64,000 nt of DNA from Falsiroseomonas tokyonensis (GCF_019024325.1 NZ_JAFNJS010000001.1:1116001-1180000); one strand, 5' to 3'. Shown: positions 45,946 through 54,683, counted from the first letter of the stretch. The notes: generated by a model not told the origin, from the letters alone. A program made the numbers and translations.

Positions 45946-46035
45946 TCCTGGGGCTCCCTTGGCGGCGGCCATGGCATGGCATTGGCCGGCAGCCTACCGC
46001 GCCGCCGGCGGCGCCGCGCGGCGATCTCGAAGCCG

Positions 46036-46050
46036 TTCCGCATGCCGGAA
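46036..46050. promoter_or_regulatory. IclR-type box 3
   Basis: TTCCGCATGCCGGAA, perfect 5-base arms, in the divergent gap between the Bug gene at 45945 and the enolase-superfamily gene, 74 bases before ATG 46124. Confidence 0.7.
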
Positions 46051-46123
46051 AGCCACCCATTCCGCGGCGCGCCTTCCCGGCCTTCATGGCAAGGAAGGCG
46101 CGCGCGTTTCACGGAGGATCCGC

Positions 46124-47188
46124 ATGCCCATCGTCACCGCCGAACTGCGTCCCTGCACCCAGCGGCAGGCGGATGCCGGCTGGAAATTCGCCCGCGCCAC
46201 GGTGCCGGAGCTGCAGGGCTGGGTGCTGGTGCTGACCGATACGGACGGTGTGGTGGGCCTCGGCTACGCGCATGCGATACCCGCCATCACCACGCATGGC
46301 GCGGGGGCGGAGGCGGCGCTGCATTTCCTGCGTCCGCTGCTGATCGGCCGCGACCCGGCGGAGGCCGGCGCCATCATGGACCTGGTGGAGGCCACGCTGG
46401 TCGGCAACCGATCCGTGAAGGCCGCCATCGACATGGCGCTGCACGACCTGCTGGCGCGGCGCGCCGGGCTGCCGCTGTCCGCGCTGATGGGCGGCCGCTT
46501 CCGCGACCGCATCCCGCAATCGCGCATCCTGCCGATCAAGGCGCCGGCCGATATGGCGGCCTCCGCCGCCGCGCTGGTGGCCAAGGGCTATCGCACGCTG
46601 AAGCTGAAGCTGGCGGGGGAGGCTGCGCTGGATGCGCAGCGCGTGGCGGAGGTGCGTGCGGCGGTGGGCGCCGCCGTCACGCTGACGCTGGACCCGAACC
46701 AGTCCTACAGCGCCAAGGGCTTTCTCACGGCCTGGCGGCACATGGAGCGGCACGACATCGCGCTGGTGGAGCAGCCGGTGCCGGCGGGGGACTGGGCGGG
46801 CCTCGCGCTGGTGACGCGCACGCTGCCGGTGCCGATCGAGGCCGATGAAAGCGTCGAGACCATCGCCGACGTGCTCCGAGTTGTCGAAGGCCGCGTGGCG
46901 GATGTGGTGAACCTGAAACTCACCAAGCTCGGCGGGGTGCGCAACTTCGTGACCGCGGCGCGGATCCTGGAGGCGGGGCAGATCGCGGCGCGCGTCGGCG
47001 CCGCCTTCGGCCCGGCGCTGCTGCAGGGCGCCGCCGCCCATGCTGCGGCGTCCCTGCGGCAGCTGCCCTTCGCCTGCGAACTGTCGGAGCACGACCACAT
47101 CCTGGACGACCCCTTCACGCCGCTGCCGATCGAGGACGGCATGATCGCCGTGCCCGCGGGGCCAGGCTGCGGCGTCGTCTATGCCTGA
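46124..47188 (+). CDS. Enolase-superfamily enzyme (mandelate racemase/muconate lactonizing type)
   Basis: 354 residues with an N-terminal capping domain and a C-terminal barrel. The K-x-K pair is K160/K162 (TLKLKLAG), metal ligands are probably D190, E216 and D241, and K265 lies in VVNLKLTKLGG. A lysine in that last place is a feature of the muconate-lactonizing subgroup rather than mandelate racemase. Such enzymes abstract a proton alpha to a carboxylate. GGAGG is 5-9 bases before ATG 46124. Confidence 0.9.
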   Translation: MPIVTAELRPCTQRQADAGWKFARATVPELQGWVLVLTDTDGVVGLGYAHAIPAITTHGAGAEAALHFLRPLLIGRDPAEAGAIMDLVEATLVGNRSVKAAIDMALHDLLARRAGLPLSALMGGRFRDRIPQSRILPIKAPADMAASAAALVAKGYRTLKLKLAGEAALDAQRVAEVRAAVGAAVTLTLDPNQSYSAKGFLTAWRHMERHDIALVEQPVPAGDWAGLALVTRTLPVPIEADESVETIADVLRVVEGRVADVVNLKLTKLGGVRNFVTAARILEAGQIAARVGAAFGPALLQGAAAHAAASLRQLPFACELSEHDHILDDPFTPLPIEDGMIAVPAGPGCGVVYA

Positions 47189-47194
47189 TGGGGA

Positions 47195-48148
47195 TCAGCG
47201 CAAGGCGAGCTGCTCTATCAGCCGCGCCATGGCGCGATCCTCCTCGGCCAGGGCGCGGCCGAATTGCGCGCGGTCCTGCAACTGCACCTCGTTGAAGGCG
47301 CGGCGCATCGCCTGGGCATAGTCGGGCGTGGCCGCGGCGGCGCGGAAGGTGCGGTCGAGCTGGTCCAGGATCGGCTCCGGCGTCTGCTTCGGCGCGAAGA
47401 AGCCGAAGCGCGTCACCAGGTCCACATCCAGCCCCAGCTCCTTCAGCGCCACCAGATCCGGCAGCGCGGCGCTGCGCGTGGCACCGGTCTGCGCCAGCGG
47501 AATGGTGCCGTGCGATTCGACGGTGGGCATGATGATGCCGGGCGCGCCCACCACCAGGTCGATATCGCCGGCCAGCAGCGCCGTCATCGCCGGCGCGATG
47601 CCGGCATAGGGCACGTGCAGCAGCTTCACGCCGGCGGCGCGCGCCATCGCCTCGCCGGCCAGGTGCGGGGAACTGCCGATGCCGGGGGAGCCGAAGGAGA
47701 TGCTCTCGGGCTGTGCGCGTGCCGCGGCCAGCATCTCCTGCGCCGTGCGATGCCGAAAGCCGCGCTTCGCCGCGACCATGATGGGCAGCGCCACCAGCTG
47801 GCAGACCGGCGCGAAATCCGCCGTCGTATAGGGCTGGTTCTGGATGCGCGGCACTACGGTGAGCGCGGCGGTGCCGCCAAACAGCAGCGTATAGCCATCC
47901 GGCGTGCTGGTGCGGACGCGGTTGGCGCCGATGCCGCCGCCGCCGCCGACCACGGATTCGATCACCACCGGCTGGCCCAGCCGCTGCGCGAAATCGTTCT
48001 GCAACAGCCGGATATACTGGTCCGTGCCGCCCGCGGCATAGGGCACGATCACGCGGATCGGCCGATTCGGGAAGTCCTGTGCCGCGGCGGGGCGGGCCAG
48101 CAGGGCGGTGGCCGCGGCGGTGAGCGTGTGGCGGCGCGTGATGGGCAT
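47195..48148 (-). CDS. Bug-family tripartite tricarboxylate transporter receptor
   Basis: 317 residues with a signal peptide (TRRHTLTAAATALLA ending AAAQ). FPNRPIRVIVPYAAGGTDQYIRLL and GGGGGIGANRVR define it. It closely resembles the Bug protein at 48956-49912, sharing VDLVTRFGFFAPK and RRAFNEV/QRAFNEV near the end; the two flank an SDR gene and look like a tandem duplication. It is the last gene of the minus-strand unit that begins at 51592. Confidence 0.92.
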   Translation of the reverse strand: MPITRRHTLTAAATALLARPAAAQDFPNRPIRVIVPYAAGGTDQYIRLLQNDFAQRLGQPVVIESVVGGGGGIGANRVRTSTPDGYTLLFGGTAALTVVPRIQNQPYTTADFAPVCQLVALPIMVAAKRGFRHRTAQEMLAAARAQPESISFGSPGIGSSPHLAGEAMARAAGVKLLHVPYAGIAPAMTALLAGDIDLVVGAPGIIMPTVESHGTIPLAQTGATRSAALPDLVALKELGLDVDLVTRFGFFAPKQTPEPILDQLDRTFRAAAATPDYAQAMRRAFNEVQLQDRAQFGRALAEEDRAMARLIEQLALR

Positions 48149-48160
48149 CAGCCTGTCCTC

Positions 48161-48934
48161 CTAGAGATGCCGGCCGCCATCCACCAGCAGCGACGTGCCG
48201 GTGGTGAGGCGTAGATGCGTGACGGCGGAGACCACCGCGAGCGCCACGTCATCCGCCTGGCAGACGATCTTCAGCGGCGTCAGCGCCGCCTGCTTCAGCA
48301 CGGCCTCGCGGCTGCGGCCCGGCACGAAGCCGGTGTCGACGGCGGCGGGGGAGATGCCGATGACACGGATCTCCGGCCCCAGCACGCGAGCCAGCGAAAC
48401 GCCCATCACATCTAGCGCGGCTTTGGAGGCGCAATAGGCGATGCTGCTGCCGAGCCCGTTCACCGCGGCAAGGGAGGAGATATTCACCACCACCGCATCG
48501 CCACTGCGCTTCAGCAGCGGCGCGAAGGCGCGGATGGTGGAATAGGGGCCGCGCACATTGGTGATCAGGATGCGGTCGAAGGTCTCGTCGTCCAGCGCCT
48601 CCAGATCCGCATGCGGCACGGCGCGGGTGGTGCCGGCGGAATTCACCAGCACATCGGCGCGGCCGAGTTTTGTCTCGACCTCCGCCGCCGCGGCGCGGAT
48701 CGCGGCGGTATCCGCCATGGGCAGATGCAGCGGCAGATGGCCGCTGCCCGGCAGCTCCGCCGCCAGCGCCTCCGCCCGCTCGCGCCCGCTGTTGTAGCCG
48801 ATGGCGATGGTGGCGCCGAGCGCGGCCAGCCGGCGGGCGGAGGCAGCGCCGATGCCGCTGCTGCCGCCGGTGATGACGACGACCTTGCCCGCCAGGTCAT
48901 AGGGGCCGAGGGCGCCTGGATTCACGTCGCTCAT
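48161..48934 (-). CDS. Short-chain dehydrogenase/reductase
   Basis: 257 residues. VITGGSSGIGAASARR is the NAD(P) binding turn, VNSAGTTR the NxAG block, and S-x12-YCASK the catalytic serine, tyrosine and lysine. GISPAAVDTGF follows. It would oxidise or reduce an alcohol or keto group. Flanked on both sides by paralogous Bug receptors in one operon, it may act on their shared substrate class. Confidence 0.92.
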   Translation of the reverse strand: MSDVNPGALGPYDLAGKVVVITGGSSGIGAASARRLAALGATIAIGYNSGRERAEALAAELPGSGHLPLHLPMADTAAIRAAAAEVETKLGRADVLVNSAGTTRAVPHADLEALDDETFDRILITNVRGPYSTIRAFAPLLKRSGDAVVVNISSLAAVNGLGSSIAYCASKAALDVMGVSLARVLGPEIRVIGISPAAVDTGFVPGRSREAVLKQAALTPLKIVCQADDVALAVVSAVTHLRLTTGTSLLVDGGRHL

Positions 48935-48955
48935 GCGCTTTGTCCTTCTGCTGTC

Positions 48956-49912
48956 TCAGCCGGTCGTCAGGTTCAGCGCGGCCAGGAGCTGCGCCGTCGC
49001 GGCATCCTCCGCGGCGAGGAAGTCCTGGAACTGCGCGGGGGCGAGCAGCTCCACCTCGTTGAAGGCGCGCTGCATCGCCTGCGCATAGGCGGGGTCGGCG
49101 CCGCCCTCCAGCAGCAGCCGCGACCAGCGCTCGATCACCGCGGCATCGGTGCCCTTCGGCGCGAAGAAGCCGAAGCGGGTGACCAGATCCACCTCCAGCC
49201 CCGCCTCGCGCAGCGTCGGCAGGTCGCGCAGCACGGCGATGCGCCGCGTGCCGGTCTGCGCCAGCGGCACCACGCCACGCTCCACCAGCGGCATGATATT
49301 GCCGGGCGCGCCCATCACCAGGTCGATTTCGCCGGCCAGCAGCGCCACCACCGCGGTCGCCACGCCGGAATAGGGCACGTGCAGCAGCTTCACGCCGGCG
49401 GCTTTGGCCATCGCCTCCGCCACCAGGTGCGGCGTGCTGCCGATGCCGGGCGTGCCGTAGCTCAGCCCCTCCGGCTTCGCACGGGCCGCGCGCAGGAAGC
49501 CGGCGAAGTCCGTGAAGGGCGCGCCCTGGCGCGCCGCCAGCACATAGGGGATGGCGATGAGATTCGCGATCGGCGCGAAATCGGCGATGGAATAGTTCAG
49601 CTTCTGCAGCCGCGGCACCGCCGTCAGCGCCCCGGTGCCGGCGAAGAGCAGGGTATAGCCATCCGCCGGCGCCTGACGCACGCGATTGGCGCCGATGGAG
49701 CCGCCGCCGCCGGTGACGGAATCGATCACCACGGGCTGGCCGAGCGCCTGGTTCAGCCCCGCCTGCAGCGGCCGGATGAACTGGTCCGCGCCGCCCGCCG
49801 CATAGGGGACGATCACGCGGATGGTGCGGTTGGGATAGGCCTGCGCGCGCGCCGCTCGCGCGCCCAGCATCAGCCCCGCCGCGGCCAGGGCGCTGCGCCG
49901 TGTGGTTCTCAT
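48956..49912 (-). CDS. Bug-family tripartite tricarboxylate transporter receptor
   Basis: 318 residues with a Tat-like signal (TTRRSALAAAGLMLG ending ARAQ). YPNRTIRVIVPYAAGGADQFIRPL and GGGGSIGANRVR are the family marks. Paralogue of the 47195 protein. ATG 49912 overlaps the amidohydrolase stop (ATGA), so receptor and hydrolase are coupled. A longer frame to 49957 adds non-signal sequence and is rejected. Confidence 0.92.
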   Translation of the reverse strand: MRTTRRSALAAAGLMLGARAARAQAYPNRTIRVIVPYAAGGADQFIRPLQAGLNQALGQPVVIDSVTGGGGSIGANRVRQAPADGYTLLFAGTGALTAVPRLQKLNYSIADFAPIANLIAIPYVLAARQGAPFTDFAGFLRAARAKPEGLSYGTPGIGSTPHLVAEAMAKAAGVKLLHVPYSGVATAVVALLAGEIDLVMGAPGNIMPLVERGVVPLAQTGTRRIAVLRDLPTLREAGLEVDLVTRFGFFAPKGTDAAVIERWSRLLLEGGADPAYAQAMQRAFNEVELLAPAQFQDFLAAEDAATAQLLAALNLTTG

Positions 49913-50730
49913 CTGCTTTCCTCCTGCATGCGGAACAGCCGCGCCGGATTGCGCCACAGGATCTTCTCCCGCGCCGCCGCATTCGGCACGACGCGATGCA
50001 GCGCCGCCAGCAGCGGGCCGAAATCGGTGCGGGCCTTGGCGCGCAGGAAGGGCCAGTCGGAGCCCCAGATGCAGCGGTCGATGCCGAAGGCCTCGATCAG
50101 CGCGGCGATGTAGGGATCCGTATCGGCATAGGGCGACCCCGCCTCGGTGAAGCGGAAGATGCCCGAAAGCTTGATCACCGCAGCGCTGCCGCGGCCGAAT
50201 TCCAGCAGGGCCTGGAAGGCCGGCTGCTGCAGCCCGCCCGGCAGCTCCGGCCGCCCCGAATGATCGATGACGACGGGCAGGCGCGCCGCGCGCAGCAGCG
50301 GCAGCGCGGCGAGGAAGGACTCGCCGTGGTGGTAATGGATCTGCGCGAACCAGCCGGCCTCGCGCGCCCGCGCCAGGGCCCGCGCGTGCAGCGGCGGGCT
50401 GGTGGGGAAATCCAGGTTGAAGCGGATGCCGACGATGCCGCCTTCCACCAAGCGGTAGATCTCCGCCTCCGGCGTCGCATCCGGCAGCAGCGCCACGCCC
50501 TTCAGCCTGCCGGCGGAGGCGGCGATGGCCTCGAGCATATAGGTATTATCGGCGCCGTAGCCGCCGAGCGGATTGATCAGCACGCCATGGGTGAAGCCGT
50601 GGCTTGCCAGCATCTGCAGGAATTGCGGCGCGGTGCCCAGCTCATTCGGCTGGATATCGAAGCCGCGATCGCCGCCCCAGCCCTGGCGGGTGAGGTCGAA
50701 GGCATGCGCGTGGGAATCGACGGCGGGCAT
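49909..50730 (-). CDS. Amidohydrolase_2 family protein
   Basis: 273 residues. AVDSHAHAFD keeps the metal-binding H-x-H near the N-terminus, GIRFNLDFP and VVIDHSGRPELPGG occupy middle strands, and CIWGSDWPFLRA ends with the catalytic aspartate. Same COG3618-like group as the neighbour at 50741. It is the second gene of the operon starting at 51592 and is coupled to the Bug gene after it. Likely a lactone or ester-like hydrolase; substrate unknown. Confidence 0.87.
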   Translation of the reverse strand: MPAVDSHAHAFDLTRQGWGGDRGFDIQPNELGTAPQFLQMLASHGFTHGVLINPLGGYGADNTYMLEAIAASAGRLKGVALLPDATPEAEIYRLVEGGIVGIRFNLDFPTSPPLHARALARAREAGWFAQIHYHHGESFLAALPLLRAARLPVVIDHSGRPELPGGLQQPAFQALLEFGRGSAAVIKLSGIFRFTEAGSPYADTDPYIAALIEAFGIDRCIWGSDWPFLRAKARTDFGPLLAALHRVVPNAAAREKILWRNPARLFRMQEESR

Positions 50731-50740
50731 GGCGCGTCCT

Positions 50741-51592
50741 TCAGAAGCCGTAGAGGCGGGCGGGGTTGTCCACCAGCAGGCGTTGGCGATCCGCCTGCGT
50801 CGGCGCGAAGTCCGGCACCAGGTTCAGCAGCTCCATCTCATCCACCGGCGTGGTCAGGTTCGGATGCGGGAAGTCGGTGCCCCAGAGCACCCGATCCGGC
50901 GCGGCGCGCAGAAGGGCGCGCGCGAAGGGCAGCGCGGCCGTGAAGGGGGACAGAGTCATCCGCTCCGCGCCGCTCAGCTTCACCCAGATGCGCTCGTCCT
51001 CCAGCAGTTTGAGCAGCATGCGGAAGGCCGGGCCGTCCACGCCCAGGGCGGGATCGACGCGGCCCATATGGTCGATCACCACGGGCATGCGCAGCGTGCG
51101 GATCAGCGGCGCCATCTCCGTCACGCCATCGCCCTGCAGCTGCATCACCATGTGCCAGCCGAGCGGCCGCACGCGATCCGCCGCGCGGCGCACCAGGTCC
51201 AGATCCGGCGCGCCGCCCAGCGACTTGATGAAGTTGAAGCGGATGCCGCGCACGCCGGCCGCCTGCATCTCCTGCAGCTCGGCCTCCGTCGTCGCATCGT
51301 CGATCATTGCGACGCCGCGATAGCGCGCGGGGTCGCTGCGCAGCGCATCGACCATGGCGCGATTGTCCGTGCCGTGGCAGCTGGCCTGCACGATGACGGC
51401 GCGGCCGAGGCCGAGGCGACGGTGCAGCGCGGCCAGCACCTCCTTCGGCCGATCCTCCGGCGTGTAGCGGCGGCTGGGCGCATAGGGGAAGCGGTCGGCA
51501 GGGCCGAAGACGTGGCAATGCGAATCGCAGGCCAGCGGCGGCACCTCGCATCGCGCCACGCGCCGGACAGCGTCCATTCCCTCGGCCTGCAT
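50741..51592 (-). CDS. Amidohydrolase_2 family protein
   Basis: 283 residues. CDSHCHVFGPADRFPYAP, VVIDHMGRVDPALGV and VLWGTDFPHPNLTT give the H-x-H, the middle histidine and the catalytic aspartate. It resembles the protein at 39713 (FGPA..., PEDRPKE/EDALPE). It is the first gene of the operon running to 47195, 96 bases after the second IclR gene, with an IclR-type box 72 bases before its ATG. ATG 51577 is an alternative start. Confidence 0.87.
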   Translation of the reverse strand: MQAEGMDAVRRVARCEVPPLACDSHCHVFGPADRFPYAPSRRYTPEDRPKEVLAALHRRLGLGRAVIVQASCHGTDNRAMVDALRSDPARYRGVAMIDDATTEAELQEMQAAGVRGIRFNFIKSLGGAPDLDLVRRAADRVRPLGWHMVMQLQGDGVTEMAPLIRTLRMPVVIDHMGRVDPALGVDGPAFRMLLKLLEDERIWVKLSGAERMTLSPFTAALPFARALLRAAPDRVLWGTDFPHPNLTTPVDEMELLNLVPDFAPTQADRQRLLVDNPARLYGF

Positions 51593-51640
51593 GGCTTTCC
51601 CCCGACTTCTGCGCGGCAGGCTAATGCCCGGCCGCGGCAC

Positions 51641-51659
51641 GGCAGAAGGAGGTTCTGCC
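51641..51659. repeat. Inverted repeat GGCAGAA-N5-TTCTGCC next to IclR-type box 4
   Basis: Perfect 7-base arms with spacer GGAGG, between the IclR box and the amidohydrolase start. It could be a second operator or a hairpin in the leader. No other copy was seen. Confidence 0.4.
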
Positions 51660-51663
51660 CGCT

Positions 51664-51678
51664 TTCCGCATCGCGGAA
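51664..51678. promoter_or_regulatory. IclR-type box 4
   Basis: TTCCGCATCGCGGAA, perfect arms, between the second IclR gene and the amidohydrolase operon, 72 bases before ATG 51592. A TTAGCC hexamer on the minus strand about 38 bases closer to the gene could be the -10. Confidence 0.7.
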
Positions 51679-51688
51679 TTGTGGACGG

Positions 51689-52480
51689 TCAGGGCGGCGC
51701 CGGCGCCTGGCCCTGCAGGCGGTCCATGGCGGCGGTGATCTCGCGGCTGGCCTGCTGAAGCGCCGGCACCAGCTCCTCCACCAGCATGCGGTGGCTGACG
51801 GCGGAGCGGAAGAAGCTGAGACCGATGGTGCCGGCCACCGATGCGCCCTGCAGGATCGGCACCGCGACGGTGTTGGAGGAGCGCGGCTCCACCTTCGGGT
51901 CGCGCAGCGCGTAGCCCTGGCGCCGCACCGTCGCGACGATGGCGCGCACCACGCGGTCCAGCTTCGGCGGATTGTCCTCGTGGTTGGGTGAGGCCGCGAG
52001 CAGGCGCAGCAGGATGCGGCGCTCCGCCTCCGGGCAGCAGGCGAGATAGGCGCGGCCGAGGGCGCGCGTCACCAGGCTGTGGCGCACGCCGACGGTCGCG
52101 TGGAAGGGCGAGACGGTGCTGCTGGCCGCGGTGCTGGCCGCGATCAGGATGCGCCCGCCATCCGGCACCGCGATGGCCGCCGGCCAGCGCAGCCGGCGCG
52201 TGAGGTCCGCCGCCCAGGGCCGCCCGGCCTCCGCCACCAATGGCCCGCCATGGAAGCCGGCGCTGAGCGTCTGCACATCCGAGGTGACGCGATAGCCGAT
52301 GCCACGCTCCCCCTTCGCCACCAGCCCAGCGGCGGCCAGCGTGCCGAGCAGCCGCATCACCGTCGGCTTCGGCAGCGCGGTGACGCGGTGCAGCTGGTCC
52401 ACGGTCGTGGTCTGCTGCCTGTTCAGCTCCCGCAGGATGGACAGGGCGCGCAGCACGGATTGGACCGGCGGTTCGTTCAG
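51689..52480 (-). CDS. IclR-family transcriptional regulator (second paralogue, probable CTG start)
   Basis: 263 residues from CTG 52480. The HTH (TTVDQLHRVTALPKPTVMRLLGTL) and effector domain (FHATVGVRHSLVTRALGRAYLAC, EPRSSNTVAVPI) parallel the 42706 protein closely. From CTG 52480 it reads (M)NEPPVQSVLRALSIL, aligning exactly with MSGPPVNSVLRALALL of the paralogue, and overlaps the oxidoreductase stop as CTGA with GGAG just upstream. The nearest conventional start, GTG 52456, would cut eight aligned residues. Confidence 0.88.
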   Translation of the reverse strand: MNEPPVQSVLRALSILRELNRQQTTTVDQLHRVTALPKPTVMRLLGTLAAAGLVAKGERGIGYRVTSDVQTLSAGFHGGPLVAEAGRPWAADLTRRLRWPAAIAVPDGGRILIAASTAASSTVSPFHATVGVRHSLVTRALGRAYLACCPEAERRILLRLLAASPNHEDNPPKLDRVVRAIVATVRRQGYALRDPKVEPRSSNTVAVPILQGASVAGTIGLSFFRSAVSHRMLVEELVPALQQASREITAAMDRLQGQAPAPP

Positions 52481-53508
52481 CGGCTCGGCTCCGCCTGGAG
52501 GTTTGGTTCCGGCACGGTCTCCGCAAGATCGGAGACGGTCAGCACCAGCTTGCCGATCTGCGCATTGGCGTCCAGCACGGATTGCGCCTGCCCCGCCTCC
52601 TCCAGCGGGTGGATGCCGCAGATATGCGTGCGGATGCGGCCTGCCTCCAGCAGCGGCCAGACCTGGTCCACCAATTCGCGCGCGATGCGGCCCTTATAGG
52701 CGGGCGGGCGTGACCGCAGGGTGGAGCCGGTGAGGGTGAGGCGGCGGATGTAGATGTCGCGCGTGCTGATCTCCGCCTTGGGCGCGCGGTGGCTGGCGAT
52801 CAGCACCAGGCGGCCATCGGGCGCCAGCAGGCTCATCTCCGGCGCGGTGTAGTCGCCGCCCTGCGAGTCCAGGATCACGTCAATGCCGGCGGGCGCCAGG
52901 GCGCGCAGCTGCTCCGCCCAATCCGCCGCGCGATAATCCACCACGCCGCTCGCGCCCATCTCCCGGCACAGCGCCTGCTTGTCGGCGCTGCTGCTGGTGG
53001 CGAGCACGGTGGCGCCGCGCAGCTGCACGCCGATTTGCATAGCGGCGAGGCCCACGCCGCTGGTGCCGCCCTGCACCAGCAGCGTTTCGCCCTCCGCCAG
53101 TCGCCCGAGCCAGATCACGTTGTTCCAGGCGGTGAAGAACACTTCGGGCAGCGTCGCCGCCTGCGCGAAGCTGAAGCCGCGCGGCACCGGCATGCATTGC
53201 GGCGCCGGCACCAGGCAGAACTCGGAATAACCACCGCCGGAGACGAGCGCGCAGACGGCATCGCCGACGCGCGGCCAAATGACATCCGGCGCCACCGCCT
53301 CCACCACGCCGGCGACGTCCAAGCCGGGGATATCCGTGACGCCGGGCGGCGGCGGGTAGAGGCCCTTGCGCTGCTGCACATCCGGCCGGTTCACGCCGGC
53401 GGCGGCGACGCGCACCAGCACCTCTCCCGGGCCGCAGGCGGGCACGGGGCGGTCCGCCAGCGCCAGCACCTCCGGCCCGCCCTGGCCCCTGATCTCAATC
53501 ACGCGCAT
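52477..53508 (-). CDS. NAD(P)H:quinone oxidoreductase, PIG3-like zinc-free MDR family
   Basis: 343 residues. GVNRPDVQQRKGLYPPPPG and IPGLDVAGVVEAV are typical of the PIG3-type quinone reductases; VQGGTSGVGLAAMQIG is the nucleotide-binding turn. The zinc-binding residues of alcohol dehydrogenases are absent. ATG 53508 is preceded by GGAGG. It forms a unit with the second IclR gene through CTGA overlap, and box 5 lies 72 bases upstream. It probably reduces a quinone or an enone intermediate. Confidence 0.9.
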   Translation of the reverse strand: MRVIEIRGQGGPEVLALADRPVPACGPGEVLVRVAAAGVNRPDVQQRKGLYPPPPGVTDIPGLDVAGVVEAVAPDVIWPRVGDAVCALVSGGGYSEFCLVPAPQCMPVPRGFSFAQAATLPEVFFTAWNNVIWLGRLAEGETLLVQGGTSGVGLAAMQIGVQLRGATVLATSSSADKQALCREMGASGVVDYRAADWAEQLRALAPAGIDVILDSQGGDYTAPEMSLLAPDGRLVLIASHRAPKAEISTRDIYIRRLTLTGSTLRSRPPAYKGRIARELVDQVWPLLEAGRIRTHICGIHPLEEAGQAQSVLDANAQIGKLVLTVSDLAETVPEPNLQAEPSR

Positions 53509-53579
53509 GCCCTGGCCTCCCTCCGGATCGGCTGCCCCTAGCATGGCGGCGCGGCGAGCAGGCCGGCCGTGGCGGCCTG

Positions 53580-53594
53580 TTCCGGCATGCGGAA
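53580..53594. promoter_or_regulatory. IclR-type box 5
   Basis: TTCCGGCATGCGGAA, perfect arms, in the divergent gap between the quinone oxidoreductase (72 bases to ATG 53508) and the Bug gene (85 bases to ATG 53679). A GGCGCG/CGCGCC hairpin (53648-53665) lies just before the Bug gene's GGAGGA. Confidence 0.7.
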
Positions 53595-53678
53595 TTCACC
53601 GCCGATTCGCTGGATGGGCCGGGCGGAGCGTCTAGGCTGCATCGCAAGGCGCGGCGTGACGCGCCGTGGAGGAAATGC

Positions 53679-54683
53679 ATGCTGTCCGGCCCCCAAGCGG
53701 CAGCCGATCGATGCGCTGTCGCGATCCGACGCCGCGCGCTGCTGGGCGCGGGCCTCGCCGCCTTCGCCACGCCGCTGGCCGCGCAGGAGGCCTGGCCGAG
53801 CCGGCCGGCGCGCATCCTGGTGCCCTTCGCCCCCGGCGGCACCACCGACATTCCCGCGCGCATCATCGCCGAGCATCTGGCGCGCAAGCTGGGCAAACCC
53901 TTCGTGGTGGAGAATCGCTCCGGCGCCGGCGGCGCGCTCGGCATCCGCACCGTGGCGCAGGCGAATGACCGGCACACGCTGCTGCACACCACCTCCGCCG
54001 TCGCCATCCTGCCGGCGCTGCAGCGCGACCCGGGCTTCGATCCGCTGGTGGACCTGGTGCCGATCACCATGACCACCGCCTCGCCCATCCTGCTGGTGGT
54101 GCGCGGCGATTCGCCGATCAAGGACCTGCCGGACTACCTGGCGCGGGCACGGGCCGCGCCGGGGCGGATCAGCTTCGGCACCGCCGGCATCGGCACCACC
54201 GTGCACCTGGCCGGGGAACTGCTGAAGCTGCGCGCGGGGCTCGATCTGCTGCACGTGCCCTATCGCGGCTCCTCGCCCTCCGCCACCGCGCTGCTGGCGG
54301 GTGAGGTCGATAGCGGCTTTCTCAGCCCCATCGAGGTGCTGGCGCATATCCGCGGCGGACGGCTGCGCGCTTTGGCGAATTGCGCGGCGACGCGCAGCGC
54401 CCTGCTGCCGGAAACGCCGGCGATGCCGGAGGCCGTGCCCAACTACGAAGGCGTGCAGCTCTGGTTCGGCCTTTTCGGCCCGCGCGACCTGCCGGCCGAG
54501 GCGGTGGCGACGGTGATGCGCGAGCTGGCGCCGCTGCGCCAGGGCGCGCCGCTGGCGGAGCGCATGGCGGAGCTCGGCGCCGAGACATTGCTGGATGGGC
54601 CGGAGGTGCTGGCGGCGCGGATGCGCGCCGAGGTGCCGCTCTGGCAAGCCATGGTCGCAGCCGCAGGAATCCCGCGCGAATGA
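53679..54683 (+). CDS. Bug-family tripartite tricarboxylate transporter receptor
   Basis: 334 residues. Signal IRRRALLGAGLAAFATPLAAQ; then WPSRPARILVPFAPGGTTDIPARI and SGAGGALGIRTVA. GGAGGA is 6-11 bases before ATG 53679. It heads a plus-strand unit with an amidohydrolase (ATGA overlap), another Bug gene and an NTF2-like gene. Box 5 lies upstream. It lacks an adjacent permease. Confidence 0.92.
   Translation: MLSGPQAAADRCAVAIRRRALLGAGLAAFATPLAAQEAWPSRPARILVPFAPGGTTDIPARIIAEHLARKLGKPFVVENRSGAGGALGIRTVAQANDRHTLLHTTSAVAILPALQRDPGFDPLVDLVPITMTTASPILLVVRGDSPIKDLPDYLARARAAPGRISFGTAGIGTTVHLAGELLKLRAGLDLLHVPYRGSSPSATALLAGEVDSGFLSPIEVLAHIRGGRLRALANCAATRSALLPETPAMPEAVPNYEGVQLWFGLFGPRDLPAEAVATVMRELAPLRQGAPLAERMAELGAETLLDGPEVLAARMRAEVPLWQAMVAAAGIPRE

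Noticed and set aside
53648-53665. GGCGCG/CGCGCC hairpin before a Bug gene as a riboswitch
   Set aside because: Six-base arms only, no conserved aptamer features; such hairpins are frequent at this GC content.
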